This document shows positions 33,582 through 41,025 of a DNA stretch of 64,000 nucleotides, in pieces. A program made the translations under genes and the position numbers. Location of the stretch: positions 138,068-202,067 of the forward strand of contig NZ_LMNW01000032.1 in assembly GCF_001423125.1 (NCBI RefSeq), in the 5' to 3' direction. The notes beneath the pieces are model-generated. The model did no database searches and was not told the DNA's origin. It was given only the letters and a program-made list of their open reading frames with translations. Source of the DNA: Duganella sp. Leaf126. GTDB taxonomy: Bacteria > Pseudomonadota > Gammaproteobacteria > Burkholderiales > Burkholderiaceae_D. Each line of letters begins with the position of its first letter. Positions within the stretch are counted from its first letter, which is position 1.

Positions 33582-33610
33582 AACGCCGCTGCTGCGGCGT
33601 TTTTTATTTT
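33582..33610 (+). terminator. Rho-independent terminator of biosynthetic operon 1
   Basis: Arms ACGCCGC and GCGGCGT around a TGCT loop, then TTTTTTATTTT, 26 bases after the reductase stop. It separates the two biosynthetic operons, and a second lux-box-like site follows it. Confidence 0.9.
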
Positions 33611-33656
33611 CTACTAGCAATTTCTGGCGCTGCGGCCATGCAGCGCAGCCGGCCGC

Positions 33657-33674
33657 CCTATCAGTCCTGCTAGT
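33657..33674 (+). promoter_or_regulatory. Las-type lux box upstream of biosynthetic operon 2
   Basis: CCTATCAGTCCTGCTAGT, sharing 14 of 18 bases with the site before operon 1 and the CTATC ... GCTAG frame of the Pseudomonas aeruginosa lasI box. It lies after the operon-1 terminator and about 80 bases before the DUF2141 start, where a promoter is needed. Confidence 0.65.
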
Positions 33675-33754
33675 TCCCGCCCTGCCTGCCCTTGCCTAAG
33701 ATGGTCACATCGCCGCACAAGGCGTGTCCCACCATTCACACAAAGGAAAACATC

Positions 33755-34171
33755 ATGAAATCTTTACCAACGATGGCGCTGCTGGGCGCCCTGCTGGTGT
33801 CGGGCGCTGCGTCGGCTGCGACCTTGCAGGTGAAAATCGATGGCGTGGCCAGCAACAAGGGCAAGCTGCGCGTCGCCGTGTGCGATCAGTCGAGCTTCCT
33901 GAAGAAATGCGCGATCGGCGCCATGGCGCCGGCCCGCACCGGGTCGGTCACCGTCGAGGTGCCGGACGTGCCGGCCGGGGATTGGGCGGTGATGGCCTAC
34001 CACGACGAAAACGACAACCAGAAGATGGACCGTAATGAAATGGGGATCCCGAGCGAAGGCTACGGTTTCTCGCACAACGCCAGCGCCAAGTTCGGTCCGC
34101 CGCAATTCAAACAAGCGACCGTCACCGTCGGCGCCAGCGCCGTGACGGTACCGGTCACGCTGAAATACTGA
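33755..34171 (+). CDS. Secreted DUF2141-family protein
   Basis: 138 residues with a signal peptide (MKSLPTMALLGALLVSGAASA). The mature part shows the DUF2141 pattern: GKLRVAVCDQSSFL, then VEVPDVPAGDWAVMAYHDENDN, MDRNEMGIPSEGYGFSHNA and FGPPQF, a transthyretin-like beta-sandwich. Function of the family is unknown; it often lies near lipid, carotenoid or polyene genes. It starts operon 2. An upstream in-frame start at 33692 is rejected because ATG 33755 has CAAAGGAAAA at the right distance and yields the signal peptide. It contains two Cys that could pair in the periplasm. Confidence 0.85.
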   Translation: MKSLPTMALLGALLVSGAASAATLQVKIDGVASNKGKLRVAVCDQSSFLKKCAIGAMAPARTGSVTVEVPDVPAGDWAVMAYHDENDNQKMDRNEMGIPSEGYGFSHNASAKFGPPQFKQATVTVGASAVTVPVTLKY

Positions 34172-34180
34172 GAGGCGATC

Positions 34181-34849
34181 ATGATTGCCCTCCATGTTAC
34201 CGACCTGTCCAAGCATTACCGGCGCGACGCCCAGGCATTCACCGCGCTCGACAGTGTCTCGTTCTCGATCCAGCCCGGCGAGCTGGTGGCATTGACCGGC
34301 CCCTCGGGCAGCGGCAAGAGCACGCTGCTCAACATCATTGCCGGCTATGACCAGGCCGACGCCGGCAGCGTGGTCGTCAACGGCTTCGACGTCACGCGCG
34401 CCAGGCCCGCCGAGATGGACACGCTGCGCACGCGCACGGTCGGCTTCATCTTCCAGCAGTTCCACCTGGTGCCGGGGCTGAACGCGCTCGAGAATGTCGA
34501 ACTGTCGCTGCTCAACACCAGCATGTCCAAGACCGAGCGCCGCGCGCGGGCCAGCGAGGCGCTGCGCCGGATGGGCCTGGCCGAGCACGGTTCGCGTCGT
34601 CCGGCCCTGCTGTCGGGCGGCCAGCAACAGCGCGTGGCGGTAGCGCGCGCACTGGTGGCCCAGCCCAGCGTGGTGCTGGCCGATGAACCGACGGCCGCGC
34701 TCGACCGCGCCAATGCCGAGAGCCTCATGGACCAGCTGGCCGAACTGGCGCGCGAGCGGGGCATGGCAGCCCTGGTCTCAACCCACGACCAGCGCTGCCT
34801 GGACCGGGTCGATCGGGTGATCCGTCTTGAAAATGGAGCCTTATCATGA
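34181..34849 (+). CDS. ABC transporter ATPase, MacB/LolD type
   Basis: 222 residues. Walker A GPSGSGKS at 40-47, Q-loop FIFQQFHLVPGLNALENV, signature LSGGQ at 144-148, Walker B VVLADE at 164-169 followed by the H-loop in VSTHDQR. This class powers FtsX-type permeases that move substrates or lipoproteins out of the inner membrane rather than importing solutes. Its stop overlaps the permease start (ATGATG). Confidence 0.93.
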   Translation: MIALHVTDLSKHYRRDAQAFTALDSVSFSIQPGELVALTGPSGSGKSTLLNIIAGYDQADAGSVVVNGFDVTRARPAEMDTLRTRTVGFIFQQFHLVPGLNALENVELSLLNTSMSKTERRARASEALRRMGLAEHGSRRPALLSGGQQQRVAVARALVAQPSVVLADEPTAALDRANAESLMDQLAELARERGMAALVSTHDQRCLDRVDRVIRLENGALS

Positions 34850-36066
34850 TGTGGTTATCGCTTGCCTTGCGCAACATCGTCGCCAACCGGCGCCGCTCCA
34901 TGCTGGCGCTGGCCGCGATTGCCGCGGCCGCGGTGGCCATGATGCTGTTTGCCGATTACGTCAACGCGATCCGGATCGGACTGCGTCACACCACGATCCA
35001 CGACGGCCTGGGCCACCTGCGCATCGCCGCCCGCGGCGGTTTCGACGCCTACGAGGAAAAGCAGCTGCAGCGCGGCATGACGCCGGCGCAGTACGCGGCA
35101 TTGCAGAAGGCGGCCGACGCCGAGCCGTCGGTACGGCGCGTCGTGCCGGGCCTGAACTTCCAGGGCCTGGTATCGAACGGTCCGCGCACGCTCGCGTTCA
35201 GCGGCAGCGGTGTCGATCCGGTGCTCGAAAGCGCCGCCTTCAGCGCCAGTCATGACATGACGCAAGGCGTGCAGCTCAACGCCGCGGCCCCCGACGACGG
35301 CGTGGTGCTCGGTACCGAACTGGCACACCGGCTCGGTGTCGCACCGGGCCAGACGGTCACCTTGCTGACCTCGACCGTGAGCGGCGCGATCAACGCTGCC
35401 GACCTGCAGGTGGTGGGCATCGAGAGTACCGGCTCGCCCGAGCGCGACCTGCACCTGCTGCGCGCCAAGCTGCCGATGGTGCAGACACTGCTGGCCACCG
35501 ACCGCGTGTCGTCGGTCGCGCTGCTGCTCGACGATCAGGCCGACGTGGATGCGGTACAGCGCCGGCTTGCTGCGGCGCTGCCGGAACTGGAGCTGCGCAA
35601 TTGGCTCGAACTGGCGCCCTACTACACCCAGGTACTGGGCCTGTACGAAAACCTGTTCCGCATCTTCGGCCTGTTCATCCTGCTGGTCAGCCTGCTGGGC
35701 CTGACGACCATCATTCTCACCAGCGTGCTGGAACGCTCACGCGAGATCGGCATCATGCGCGCCCTTGGCGTGAGTGCCTGGCACGTGCGACGCGCCTTCG
35801 TGATCGAGGGACTGGTGCTGTGCGTGATCGGCGTGGCGCTCGGCATGCTGGCAGCAGCGGGGCTCGGCGAAGGCATCAACGCGCTGCGCATCACCATGCC
35901 GCCGCCGCCAGGCCAGACCGAAGGTTATCCGCTGCGCGTGCTGTGGGACTGGTCGGCAACCGCCGGCATCGCAACCGTCGTGCTGTTGCTCGGTATTGCA
36001 GCAGCATGGCTGGCAAGTGGCCGCGTCACGCGGCTGAAAGTAATCGACGCTTTGGGAGCACTCTGA
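34846..36066 (+). CDS. ABC transporter permease, FtsX/MacB/LolC-like
   Basis: 406 residues. One N-terminal helix (about 18-40), a large periplasmic domain (about 41-265), then three C-terminal helices (near 270-300, 320-345 and 365-390), the MacB/LolC topology. The segment SVLERSREIGIMRALGVSAWHVRRAFVIEG is the FtsX-domain coupling helix. It works with the preceding ATPase in mechanotransmission or extraction from the membrane. The next gene encodes a LolA-like carrier (TGATG overlap), which suggests the cargo is passed to a periplasmic chaperone. Confidence 0.9.
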   Translation: MMWLSLALRNIVANRRRSMLALAAIAAAAVAMMLFADYVNAIRIGLRHTTIHDGLGHLRIAARGGFDAYEEKQLQRGMTPAQYAALQKAADAEPSVRRVVPGLNFQGLVSNGPRTLAFSGSGVDPVLESAAFSASHDMTQGVQLNAAAPDDGVVLGTELAHRLGVAPGQTVTLLTSTVSGAINAADLQVVGIESTGSPERDLHLLRAKLPMVQTLLATDRVSSVALLLDDQADVDAVQRRLAAALPELELRNWLELAPYYTQVLGLYENLFRIFGLFILLVSLLGLTTIILTSVLERSREIGIMRALGVSAWHVRRAFVIEGLVLCVIGVALGMLAAAGLGEGINALRITMPPPPGQTEGYPLRVLWDWSATAGIATVVLLLGIAAAWLASGRVTRLKVIDALGAL

Positions 36067-36830
36067 TGAACACGATACTGAACAAACATCTCGGCGCCGC
36101 CCTGGCGCTCACCCTGGCCGGCCTGGGCTGGCACGGCGCAGCAGCCGCCGGCGAGTCCGACCCGACCGCCCTGGTTGCCAAGCTGGACGCACTGCGCCGT
36201 CCCAGCGCCGCCAACCTCAAGATGGGTTTTACGCTGACCACCACCGAAAACGGCGTGCAGGACACCTATCGCTACACGGGACTGATCCGGCGCGACGCCG
36301 GTACGCTGGTGCTGGCCGAGGATGGCGACCAGCGCGGACAGAAATACCTGTACACGCCGGGTGGCTATTGGCTGTATGCGCCCCGCACCCGCCGTCCGAT
36401 GCGACTGACGCCGCTGCAGACCTTGCGCGGCCAGGCCAGCATCGGTGACATCTCGCGCCTCAACCTGTCCGACGACTACAGCGCCGCCTACGCTGCCCAG
36501 AACGAGGCCCGCATCGACGACCAGGACTGCTGGGTACTGGCCCTGACGGCCAAGTCGCCCGATGCCTCGTACGCCAACATCACGCTCTACGTGCGCAAGG
36601 CTGACCAGCTGCCGGTGCAGGCGGACCTGCTGGCTGGGACCGGCCGCAAGCTCAAGACGGTCAAGTTCGGCGGTCTGAAAAAGGTCGGCGGGCAGACCCT
36701 GCTGACCACGCTCACCTACATCGACGCCGTCAATCCGGACAAGCGCACGGTGCAGCAGGTGGTCGCGCTCGACGCCAGCAGCACGCCCGCTGCCATGTTC
36801 CAGCCGCAGGCGCTGGCGCTGGAGAACTGA
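36066..36830 (+). CDS. LolA-like outer-membrane lipoprotein-sorting-type periplasmic protein
   Basis: 254 residues with a signal peptide (cleavage near GAAAAGES, about 28). The incomplete beta-barrel fold of LolA-like proteins is suggested by LKMGFTLTTTENGVQDTYRY, LVLAEDGDQRGQKYLYTPGG, YWLYAPRTRRPMRLTPLQ and the later KTVKFGGLKKVGGQTLL (PF17131-type). Such carriers bind acyl chains in a hydrophobic cavity, and analogous proteins occur in aryl-polyene clusters. With the ABC pair before it and a barrel after it, it completes a route from inner to outer membrane. Confidence 0.85.
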   Translation: MNTILNKHLGAALALTLAGLGWHGAAAAGESDPTALVAKLDALRRPSAANLKMGFTLTTTENGVQDTYRYTGLIRRDAGTLVLAEDGDQRGQKYLYTPGGYWLYAPRTRRPMRLTPLQTLRGQASIGDISRLNLSDDYSAAYAAQNEARIDDQDCWVLALTAKSPDASYANITLYVRKADQLPVQADLLAGTGRKLKTVKFGGLKKVGGQTLLTTLTYIDAVNPDKRTVQQVVALDASSTPAAMFQPQALALEN

Positions 36831-36831
36831 A

Positions 36832-38097
36832 GTGCGACACGCCCTCCTCCCCTCGCTGCTGTGCGCGGCCATGGCAACGCCGTCGGGTGCCGTGGCAGGC
36901 GATGCCGGCGTCAACGGTTACGCCCTGGCCAGCCTGGCCCGGACGCCGGCGCGCGGCACTGCCGCCAACCCGGAGAACCTGTTCGACACCGGCAGCAGCG
37001 CGGCCGAACTGGCGCTGGGGCTGGAGGGGACCGTCAGCGGGCTGCATTGGCGCGCCCGCCTGACCCTCGATGGCGAACACCGCAATGACTGGCCGGCCAC
37101 GCGCAACGTCAAGCTGCAGGAACTGCATTACGGCTGGCGCTGGGGCGAACGCTGGCATTTCTCGGCGGGCCAGCAATTGCTGAGCTGGGACAGCGGCCTG
37201 TCGTTCCAGCCGCTCGGATTTTTCAAGTCGTCGCAGACCGATCTTCGCGACGTGTTCGATAGCGAGGGGCGCAGCCAGGGCTTGCCGATGCTGGTAGCGA
37301 CCCGCCTGGGCGACACGGTCACCACCGACCTGGTGGCCAGCACGGCCAATCCCGGCAACGATGCGGTCGAGCGCAGCAATGCCCGCCAGCTGGCGGTGCG
37401 CTGGTCGGCCGAACTGGCGCAGGGATGGAATGCCGCCCTGATGCTACGCAAGCGCGACGGCGCCCGCGTCGGCGCCGGCATCTCGACCTCGTACGGGGTC
37501 GATGAGGTGACGCTGCGCGCCGACGCCTACTACGGCCCCGCCGAAGCACGCCGCTTCCCGCGCGGCCTGCTGGACGGCCCGGCGCAGCTGTTCCTGCCGC
37601 CACTGGCCTTCAGCGACGATCCCGGCCATGGCTACCGCTTGCGCTCCGTGATCGGCGGCACCTGGACCCCGCGCCGCGGTCTGGCACTGTATGGCGAGTG
37701 GGTGCACCAGGGCGGCGGCCTGTCCGGCGACCAGTGGCGGCTGTACCAGCAACAGCTGGCACTGCACAACGCTGCGCTGAACGGGCGCTACCACGGCGCC
37801 GCCGTCGGCAACCTGGGCACCGACCTGTCGCTGCTGGGCAGCGCACCGGCGGGCGTGCGGCGCGACTACCTGTATCTGCGCGCCGAACTGGGCCAGGGGG
37901 ATGCCACCTGGTACCTGTCCACCTTTGCCGGCGTGGCCGACGGCAGCGCGATGACCACGCTGTCGAAGAGCTGGCAGTTGCGCGACCGCCTGACGGTCAA
38001 GGCCGACCTGAGTGCCTTTACGGGCTCGGCCGGCAGCGAGTTCGGCCTGACCCCCTACCGTTACCAGGCCCGCCTGGTGCTGCTGCAAACGTTTTAA
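36832..38097 (+). CDS. Outer-membrane beta-barrel protein of the export module
   Basis: 421 residues with a signal peptide (to about GAVA, residue 22), followed by many amphipathic strands with Trp/Tyr girdles (for example LQELHYGWRWGERWHFSAGQ) and ending YQARLVLLQTF with the C-terminal Phe expected for BAM-dependent barrels. Segments such as FQPLGFFKSSQTDLRDVFDS recall DUF1302-like barrels. A pore or receptor that places or releases the product is the likely role. GTG start, 1 base after the LolA-like gene's stop. Confidence 0.8.
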   Translation: MRHALLPSLLCAAMATPSGAVAGDAGVNGYALASLARTPARGTAANPENLFDTGSSAAELALGLEGTVSGLHWRARLTLDGEHRNDWPATRNVKLQELHYGWRWGERWHFSAGQQLLSWDSGLSFQPLGFFKSSQTDLRDVFDSEGRSQGLPMLVATRLGDTVTTDLVASTANPGNDAVERSNARQLAVRWSAELAQGWNAALMLRKRDGARVGAGISTSYGVDEVTLRADAYYGPAEARRFPRGLLDGPAQLFLPPLAFSDDPGHGYRLRSVIGGTWTPRRGLALYGEWVHQGGGLSGDQWRLYQQQLALHNAALNGRYHGAAVGNLGTDLSLLGSAPAGVRRDYLYLRAELGQGDATWYLSTFAGVADGSAMTTLSKSWQLRDRLTVKADLSAFTGSAGSEFGLTPYRYQARLVLLQTF

Positions 38098-38110
38098 CGA
38101 GAGAGCCATC

Positions 38111-38887
38111 ATGCTTGAATCCTACTTGCCGCCGCAGCCGATCGACCCGCAGGGACTGCCCGTCCAGAACGCCGTGGCGGTGTACCTGCTGGAACTCGAC
38201 CAGTCAACCGACCACCAGACGCAGCAGCGCTATCTGCCGCTGCTGGCCGCGGTGGAACTGGCGAACTGGAAAAAGATCCGGCCGCTGCAGCGCCAGTGGC
38301 AATACCTGCAGAGCCGCGTCCTGCAGCGGCTGGTGCTGGGCGCCTACGCGGACGCCGATCCGCGCGGCCTGACCTTCCACCGCGACACGTGGGGGCGACC
38401 GCTGCTGGCCGACCAGGTAGCGCTGCATTTCAGCCTGTCGCACTGCGCCTCGCACGTGGCCCTGGCCGTCGGCAGCGACCCGGTACTGGGCATCGATGTC
38501 GAAACCGTGGTGCCCGTGCGCGGCAGCTTCATGCACATCGCGCGGCAGTTCTTCCACCCGGACGACATGGCGCAGCTGCTCACCTTACCCGACGAGCTGC
38601 GCTACGGGCGCTTCCTGGAACAGTGGACGCTGAAGGAGGCTTATCTGAAGGCGCTGGGGCTCGGGATGCACAAGCCGATGGCCGACTGCTGTTTCGAACG
38701 CACTCCCGCCGGCCTGATCGTGGCAAACGACCGGGCACCGGTTCCTGGAAGAACCGCCCCTACCGCCTTCGTTGCCCAGCGCCGCATGCGCGGCTGCCAG
38801 CTGGCGCTTGCGTACCGCCACGGCCGGCCGGTGCGCTTTCGTTACCTGACCAGCGATATTGCGCTGCCTTGGCAGGATACCGGCTGA
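38111..38887 (+). CDS. Sfp-type 4'-phosphopantetheinyl transferase
   Basis: 258 residues. Motifs: HFSLSHCASHVALAVG (near 106-121), the Mg-binding GIDVE at 127-131, and WTLKEAYLKALGLG at 172-185 (the W-x-x-KEA signature). It transfers phosphopantetheine from CoA to the carrier-protein serine, presumably S36 of the ACP at 23.3 kb. It closes operon 2, tying that operon functionally to operon 1. Broad-range Sfp type rather than AcpS, judged by length and motifs. Confidence 0.92.
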   Translation: MLESYLPPQPIDPQGLPVQNAVAVYLLELDQSTDHQTQQRYLPLLAAVELANWKKIRPLQRQWQYLQSRVLQRLVLGAYADADPRGLTFHRDTWGRPLLADQVALHFSLSHCASHVALAVGSDPVLGIDVETVVPVRGSFMHIARQFFHPDDMAQLLTLPDELRYGRFLEQWTLKEAYLKALGLGMHKPMADCCFERTPAGLIVANDRAPVPGRTAPTAFVAQRRMRGCQLALAYRHGRPVRFRYLTSDIALPWQDTG

Positions 38888-38910
38888 CACCCGGTGTTTT
38901 TATTTTTTTA
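38879..38910 (+). terminator. Possible terminator of operon 2
   Basis: Short arms ACCGG and CCGGT around a 7-base loop, overlapping the transferase stop codon, followed by GTTTTTATTTTTTT. The stem is only 5 bp, but the T-rich tail is long. Confidence 0.5.
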
Positions 38911-38931
38911 ACATTGATTGGAGCGCTTGCC

Positions 38932-38949
38932 CCTGATACATCTGATAGG
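38932..38949. promoter_or_regulatory. Second, weaker lux-type half-site upstream of luxI
   Basis: CCTGATACATCTGATAGG; its minus strand begins CCTATCAG, the same eight bases that start the lux boxes at 22424 and 33657. The rest diverges, so it may be a half-site only. Confidence 0.35.
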
Positions 38950-38965
38950 TTGTTGTGCATTTATC

Positions 38966-38983
38966 ACTAGTTGGCCTACTAGT
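38966..38983 (+). promoter_or_regulatory. lux box upstream of luxI
   Basis: ACTAGTTGGCCTACTAGT: 6-bp inverted ACTAGT arms, 16 of 18 positions symmetric, sharing the CTA ... CTAG frame of the boxes before operons 1 and 2. It lies about 125 bases before the GTG start of the LuxI gene, in AT-rich DNA, so autoinduction is expected. Confidence 0.65.
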
Positions 38984-39108
38984 TATTTTAGTTAGTCGAA
39001 ACGCCTAAAGTAGCTACATCAACTGCAGCAAATAAGTAGCGAAAAAAACGAAACAAATATTCCGAGTAAAGCTGGATTAACTAACTAGGTCAACTTAAGG
39101 AAAATATC

Positions 39109-39693
39109 GTGGGCTCGACTATTCAAATCAATCAACGCAATCAATTCAACAGCAACGATCTGCGCGCACTGCACGTGCTGCGCGCCAAGGTGTTCAAGGA
39201 CCGCATGGGTTGGGAAGTGCCGGTATTGGCCGGGATGGAAATCGACGGCTACGATGCGCTCGAGCCGCACTACATGGTGATCCGCGACGAGAACGACACC
39301 GTGCGCGGTACCTGGCGCATGATGCCGACCGAAGGTCCGTACATGCTCAAGGACACCTTCCCGGCACTGCTGCATGGCGCACCGGCACCGCAGGAACAAC
39401 GGATCTGGGAATTGAGCCGCTTTGCCGTCGAGACCGATGGCGATGCCAAGTTCGGTTTTGCCGAGCGCGCCATCGCAGCCATGCGCGGCATCGTCGAGTT
39501 TGCCGACAAGCAAGGGATCGACAAATACGTGACCGTCACCACCACCGCCATCGAGCGTCTGCTGCGCCACACCGGCGTGGAAACCACCCGCATGGGTCCA
39601 CCGCTGCAAATCGGTGTCGAGCGCGCAGTGGCCCTGGAAATTCATCTGGGCGAGAAAACCCGCCTGGCCCTGTTCGGCAATGCCATGCACTAA
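39109..39693 (+). CDS. LuxI-family acyl-homoserine-lactone synthase
   Basis: 194 residues. All invariant family residues are visible: R25, F29, W35 (RAKVFKDRMGW), D46, D49 (EIDGYD), R70 (GTWRM), F84, E101 and R104 (WELSRF). It makes an AHL signal from SAM and an acyl-ACP or acyl-CoA; the acyl chain cannot be predicted safely. GTG start, preceded by TTAAGGAAAA. Its promoter region contains a palindromic lux box. Its place directly after operon 2 and the shared lux-box sequences link the signal to the biosynthetic genes. Confidence 0.95.
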   Translation: MGSTIQINQRNQFNSNDLRALHVLRAKVFKDRMGWEVPVLAGMEIDGYDALEPHYMVIRDENDTVRGTWRMMPTEGPYMLKDTFPALLHGAPAPQEQRIWELSRFAVETDGDAKFGFAERAIAAMRGIVEFADKQGIDKYVTVTTTAIERLLRHTGVETTRMGPPLQIGVERAVALEIHLGEKTRLALFGNAMH

Positions 39694-39697
39694 AAAA

Positions 39698-39733
39698 GTG
39701 GCGATATACCGGAATATATCGCCACCGATTTTT
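39698..39733 (+). terminator. Rho-independent terminator of luxI
   Basis: Arms GTGGCGATATA and TATATCGCCAC (11 bp) around CCGGAA, then CGATTTTT; an A run on the left side could let it work in both directions. It lies 4 bases after the luxI stop and immediately before the small HTH gene, which therefore needs its own promoter or read-through. Confidence 0.85.
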
Positions 39734-39736
39734 AAA

Positions 39737-40090
39737 ATGAATATGCACATGAAAAATAAAACATCGGGTTACGCGGCACCGGACCCCAACGCAGTATGCG
39801 ATGCCGCTGCCGTAAAGACAGCCGATCAATTCACGCTACGCCGGATCACGGCGCGCGATCAACACCTGATCTGCGATCTGCGTCACGTCATGCGGGAAAA
39901 CCAGACCCAGTTCTGGCGCCGTTTCGGTGTGACGCAGACCCAGGGCAGCCGCTTTGAACGGGGACGGCCGGTGCCACTGGCGGTGCTGATGCTGATCCGG
40001 CTATACCTGCTGCACAGCATCGACGACCGCGACCTGCAACAGGTCGGCTGCGCACAGTTCGACGCCGGCGGCGTCAGCCCGGGAGCTTGA
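39737..40090 (+). CDS. Small XRE-like helix-turn-helix regulator between luxI and luxR
   Basis: 117 residues. Residues about 47-92 (LRHVMRENQTQFWRRFGVTQ, then GSRFERGRPVPLAVLMLIRL) match the short XRE-type proteins common in betaproteobacteria with the pattern FWxRxGVTQxxGSRxExGRxxP. It is probably a DNA-binding repressor. A small HTH gene between synthase and receptor genes recalls RsaL between lasR and lasI, which limits AHL production; equivalence is inference from position. Start codon choice is uncertain: ATG 39737, 39743 or 39749, none with a strong ribosome-binding site. The 3' end overlaps the convergent luxR gene by 17 bases. Confidence 0.7.
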   Translation: MNMHMKNKTSGYAAPDPNAVCDAAAVKTADQFTLRRITARDQHLICDLRHVMRENQTQFWRRFGVTQTQGSRFERGRPVPLAVLMLIRLYLLHSIDDRDLQQVGCAQFDAGGVSPGA

Positions 40091-40838
40091 TCAGCCCCAT
40101 TCGCAACGCCTTGATGACCACGTCATTGCGGCGGCTGACGCCGAACTTGGTGCGCAGGTTGGTGATATGAAAGTTGACGCCGGCTTCCGAGATGCTCAGT
40201 ATGCGGCCGATTTCCCATGCAGTCTTGCCTGCACACATCCACTGCAGGCAATCGAGTTCGCGTGCAGTCAACACCGGCGCCTCTTCCGCAGGCGCCACCG
40301 GTGCATGCAGGTACTGGTGCAGCGAGTCGAACGCGACATCGCGCAGCAGCGACAGCCCGCCCAGGTTGCGCCCCAGATCCTTGAGAAAGGCGGGCCCCGG
40401 ATTTTCATCACGCACACAGGTGAGCATGCCGATCTCGCCGCCGACGCCGCGGATCGGCAACGTGACGCCGACCTTCAGACCGAAAGACGCCGCCTCTTCA
40501 TACAGCGCCTGCTGCGCCGGGGTTTTGAACGATTGCGGCATCCACACGAACGGCGAGCCCGACTTGAAGCAGTATTCGACCGTGGGATCGGCAGCGCGCA
40601 GGTTGTTACGGTCATAGTGCTCGCGCCACTGCGAAGGATAGTTGCTGCGCAGGTAAATCTCGGCGACGCTGACCTTGGGCTGCGGGATGACGGCAAACAG
40701 CACCTTGTCGAAGCCGAGGTCCGTGGCGGCCGTCTGCAGGCGGGCGACGGTATCGGTTTCGTCGCGCGCGTTCATCAGCGCGTCGTAGGTCGCAAAAAAA
40801 TCCGGCGCAATGCCGGCGTCGCCGAGAGATTCGTCCAT
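40074..40838 (-). CDS. LuxR-family AHL-responsive transcriptional regulator
   Basis: 254 residues. The autoinducer-binding domain has the conserved W71, Y75, D84, P85, W99 and G124 (TraR W57, Y61, D70, P71, W85, G113 equivalents). The C-terminal LuxR-type HTH has E194, L198 and G204 in LTARELDCLQWMCAGKT. All residues typical of AHL-dependent activators are kept, so this is a cognate receptor rather than an orphan lacking ligand residues. It converges with luxI and the small HTH gene. It should activate lux boxes at 22.4, 33.7 and 39.0 kb. Its own promoter region (40839-41025) has no matching box. Confidence 0.95.
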   Translation of the reverse strand: MDESLGDAGIAPDFFATYDALMNARDETDTVARLQTAATDLGFDKVLFAVIPQPKVSVAEIYLRSNYPSQWREHYDRNNLRAADPTVEYCFKSGSPFVWMPQSFKTPAQQALYEEAASFGLKVGVTLPIRGVGGEIGMLTCVRDENPGPAFLKDLGRNLGGLSLLRDVAFDSLHQYLHAPVAPAEEAPVLTARELDCLQWMCAGKTAWEIGRILSISEAGVNFHITNLRTKFGVSRRNDVVIKALRMGLIKLPG

Positions 40839-41025
40839 CGTTTGGCCCTATGTTGGATAGCACCGCAGGAAAGCGACCGCGCCGGCGCACAAAAGTTTTA
40901 GCTATTTTGCATGTTCTGATGTCATTCTTCCATAGCATTAAGTTTGTCGCAACAAGCAACTTACTGCAGATACATACTGCAACATTCTGTTGCTAAACGG
41001 ACTCATCTTTTGAACGGCGGACGTC

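Noticed and set aside
22540..38887. Canonical aryl-polyene cluster
   Set aside because: KS, CLF-like, KR, DH, ACP, AMP-ligase and LolA-like genes are shared, but MMPL exporter, methyltransferase, acyl/glycosyltransferases and ammonia-lyase are missing, and ATP-grasp, PanE-like, pentapeptide and ABC genes are extra.
22367..40838. Recently acquired genomic island bounded by mobile elements
   Set aside because: No integrase, transposase, tRNA end or att-like direct repeats were seen at either edge, and base composition is like the flanks except for AT-rich control regions near 39-41 kb.
40839..41025. lux box upstream of luxR (CTATGTTGGATAG at 40848-40860)
   Set aside because: It is a short palindrome, but lacks the CTAG end and spacing of the other three sites, and lies almost at the start codon.
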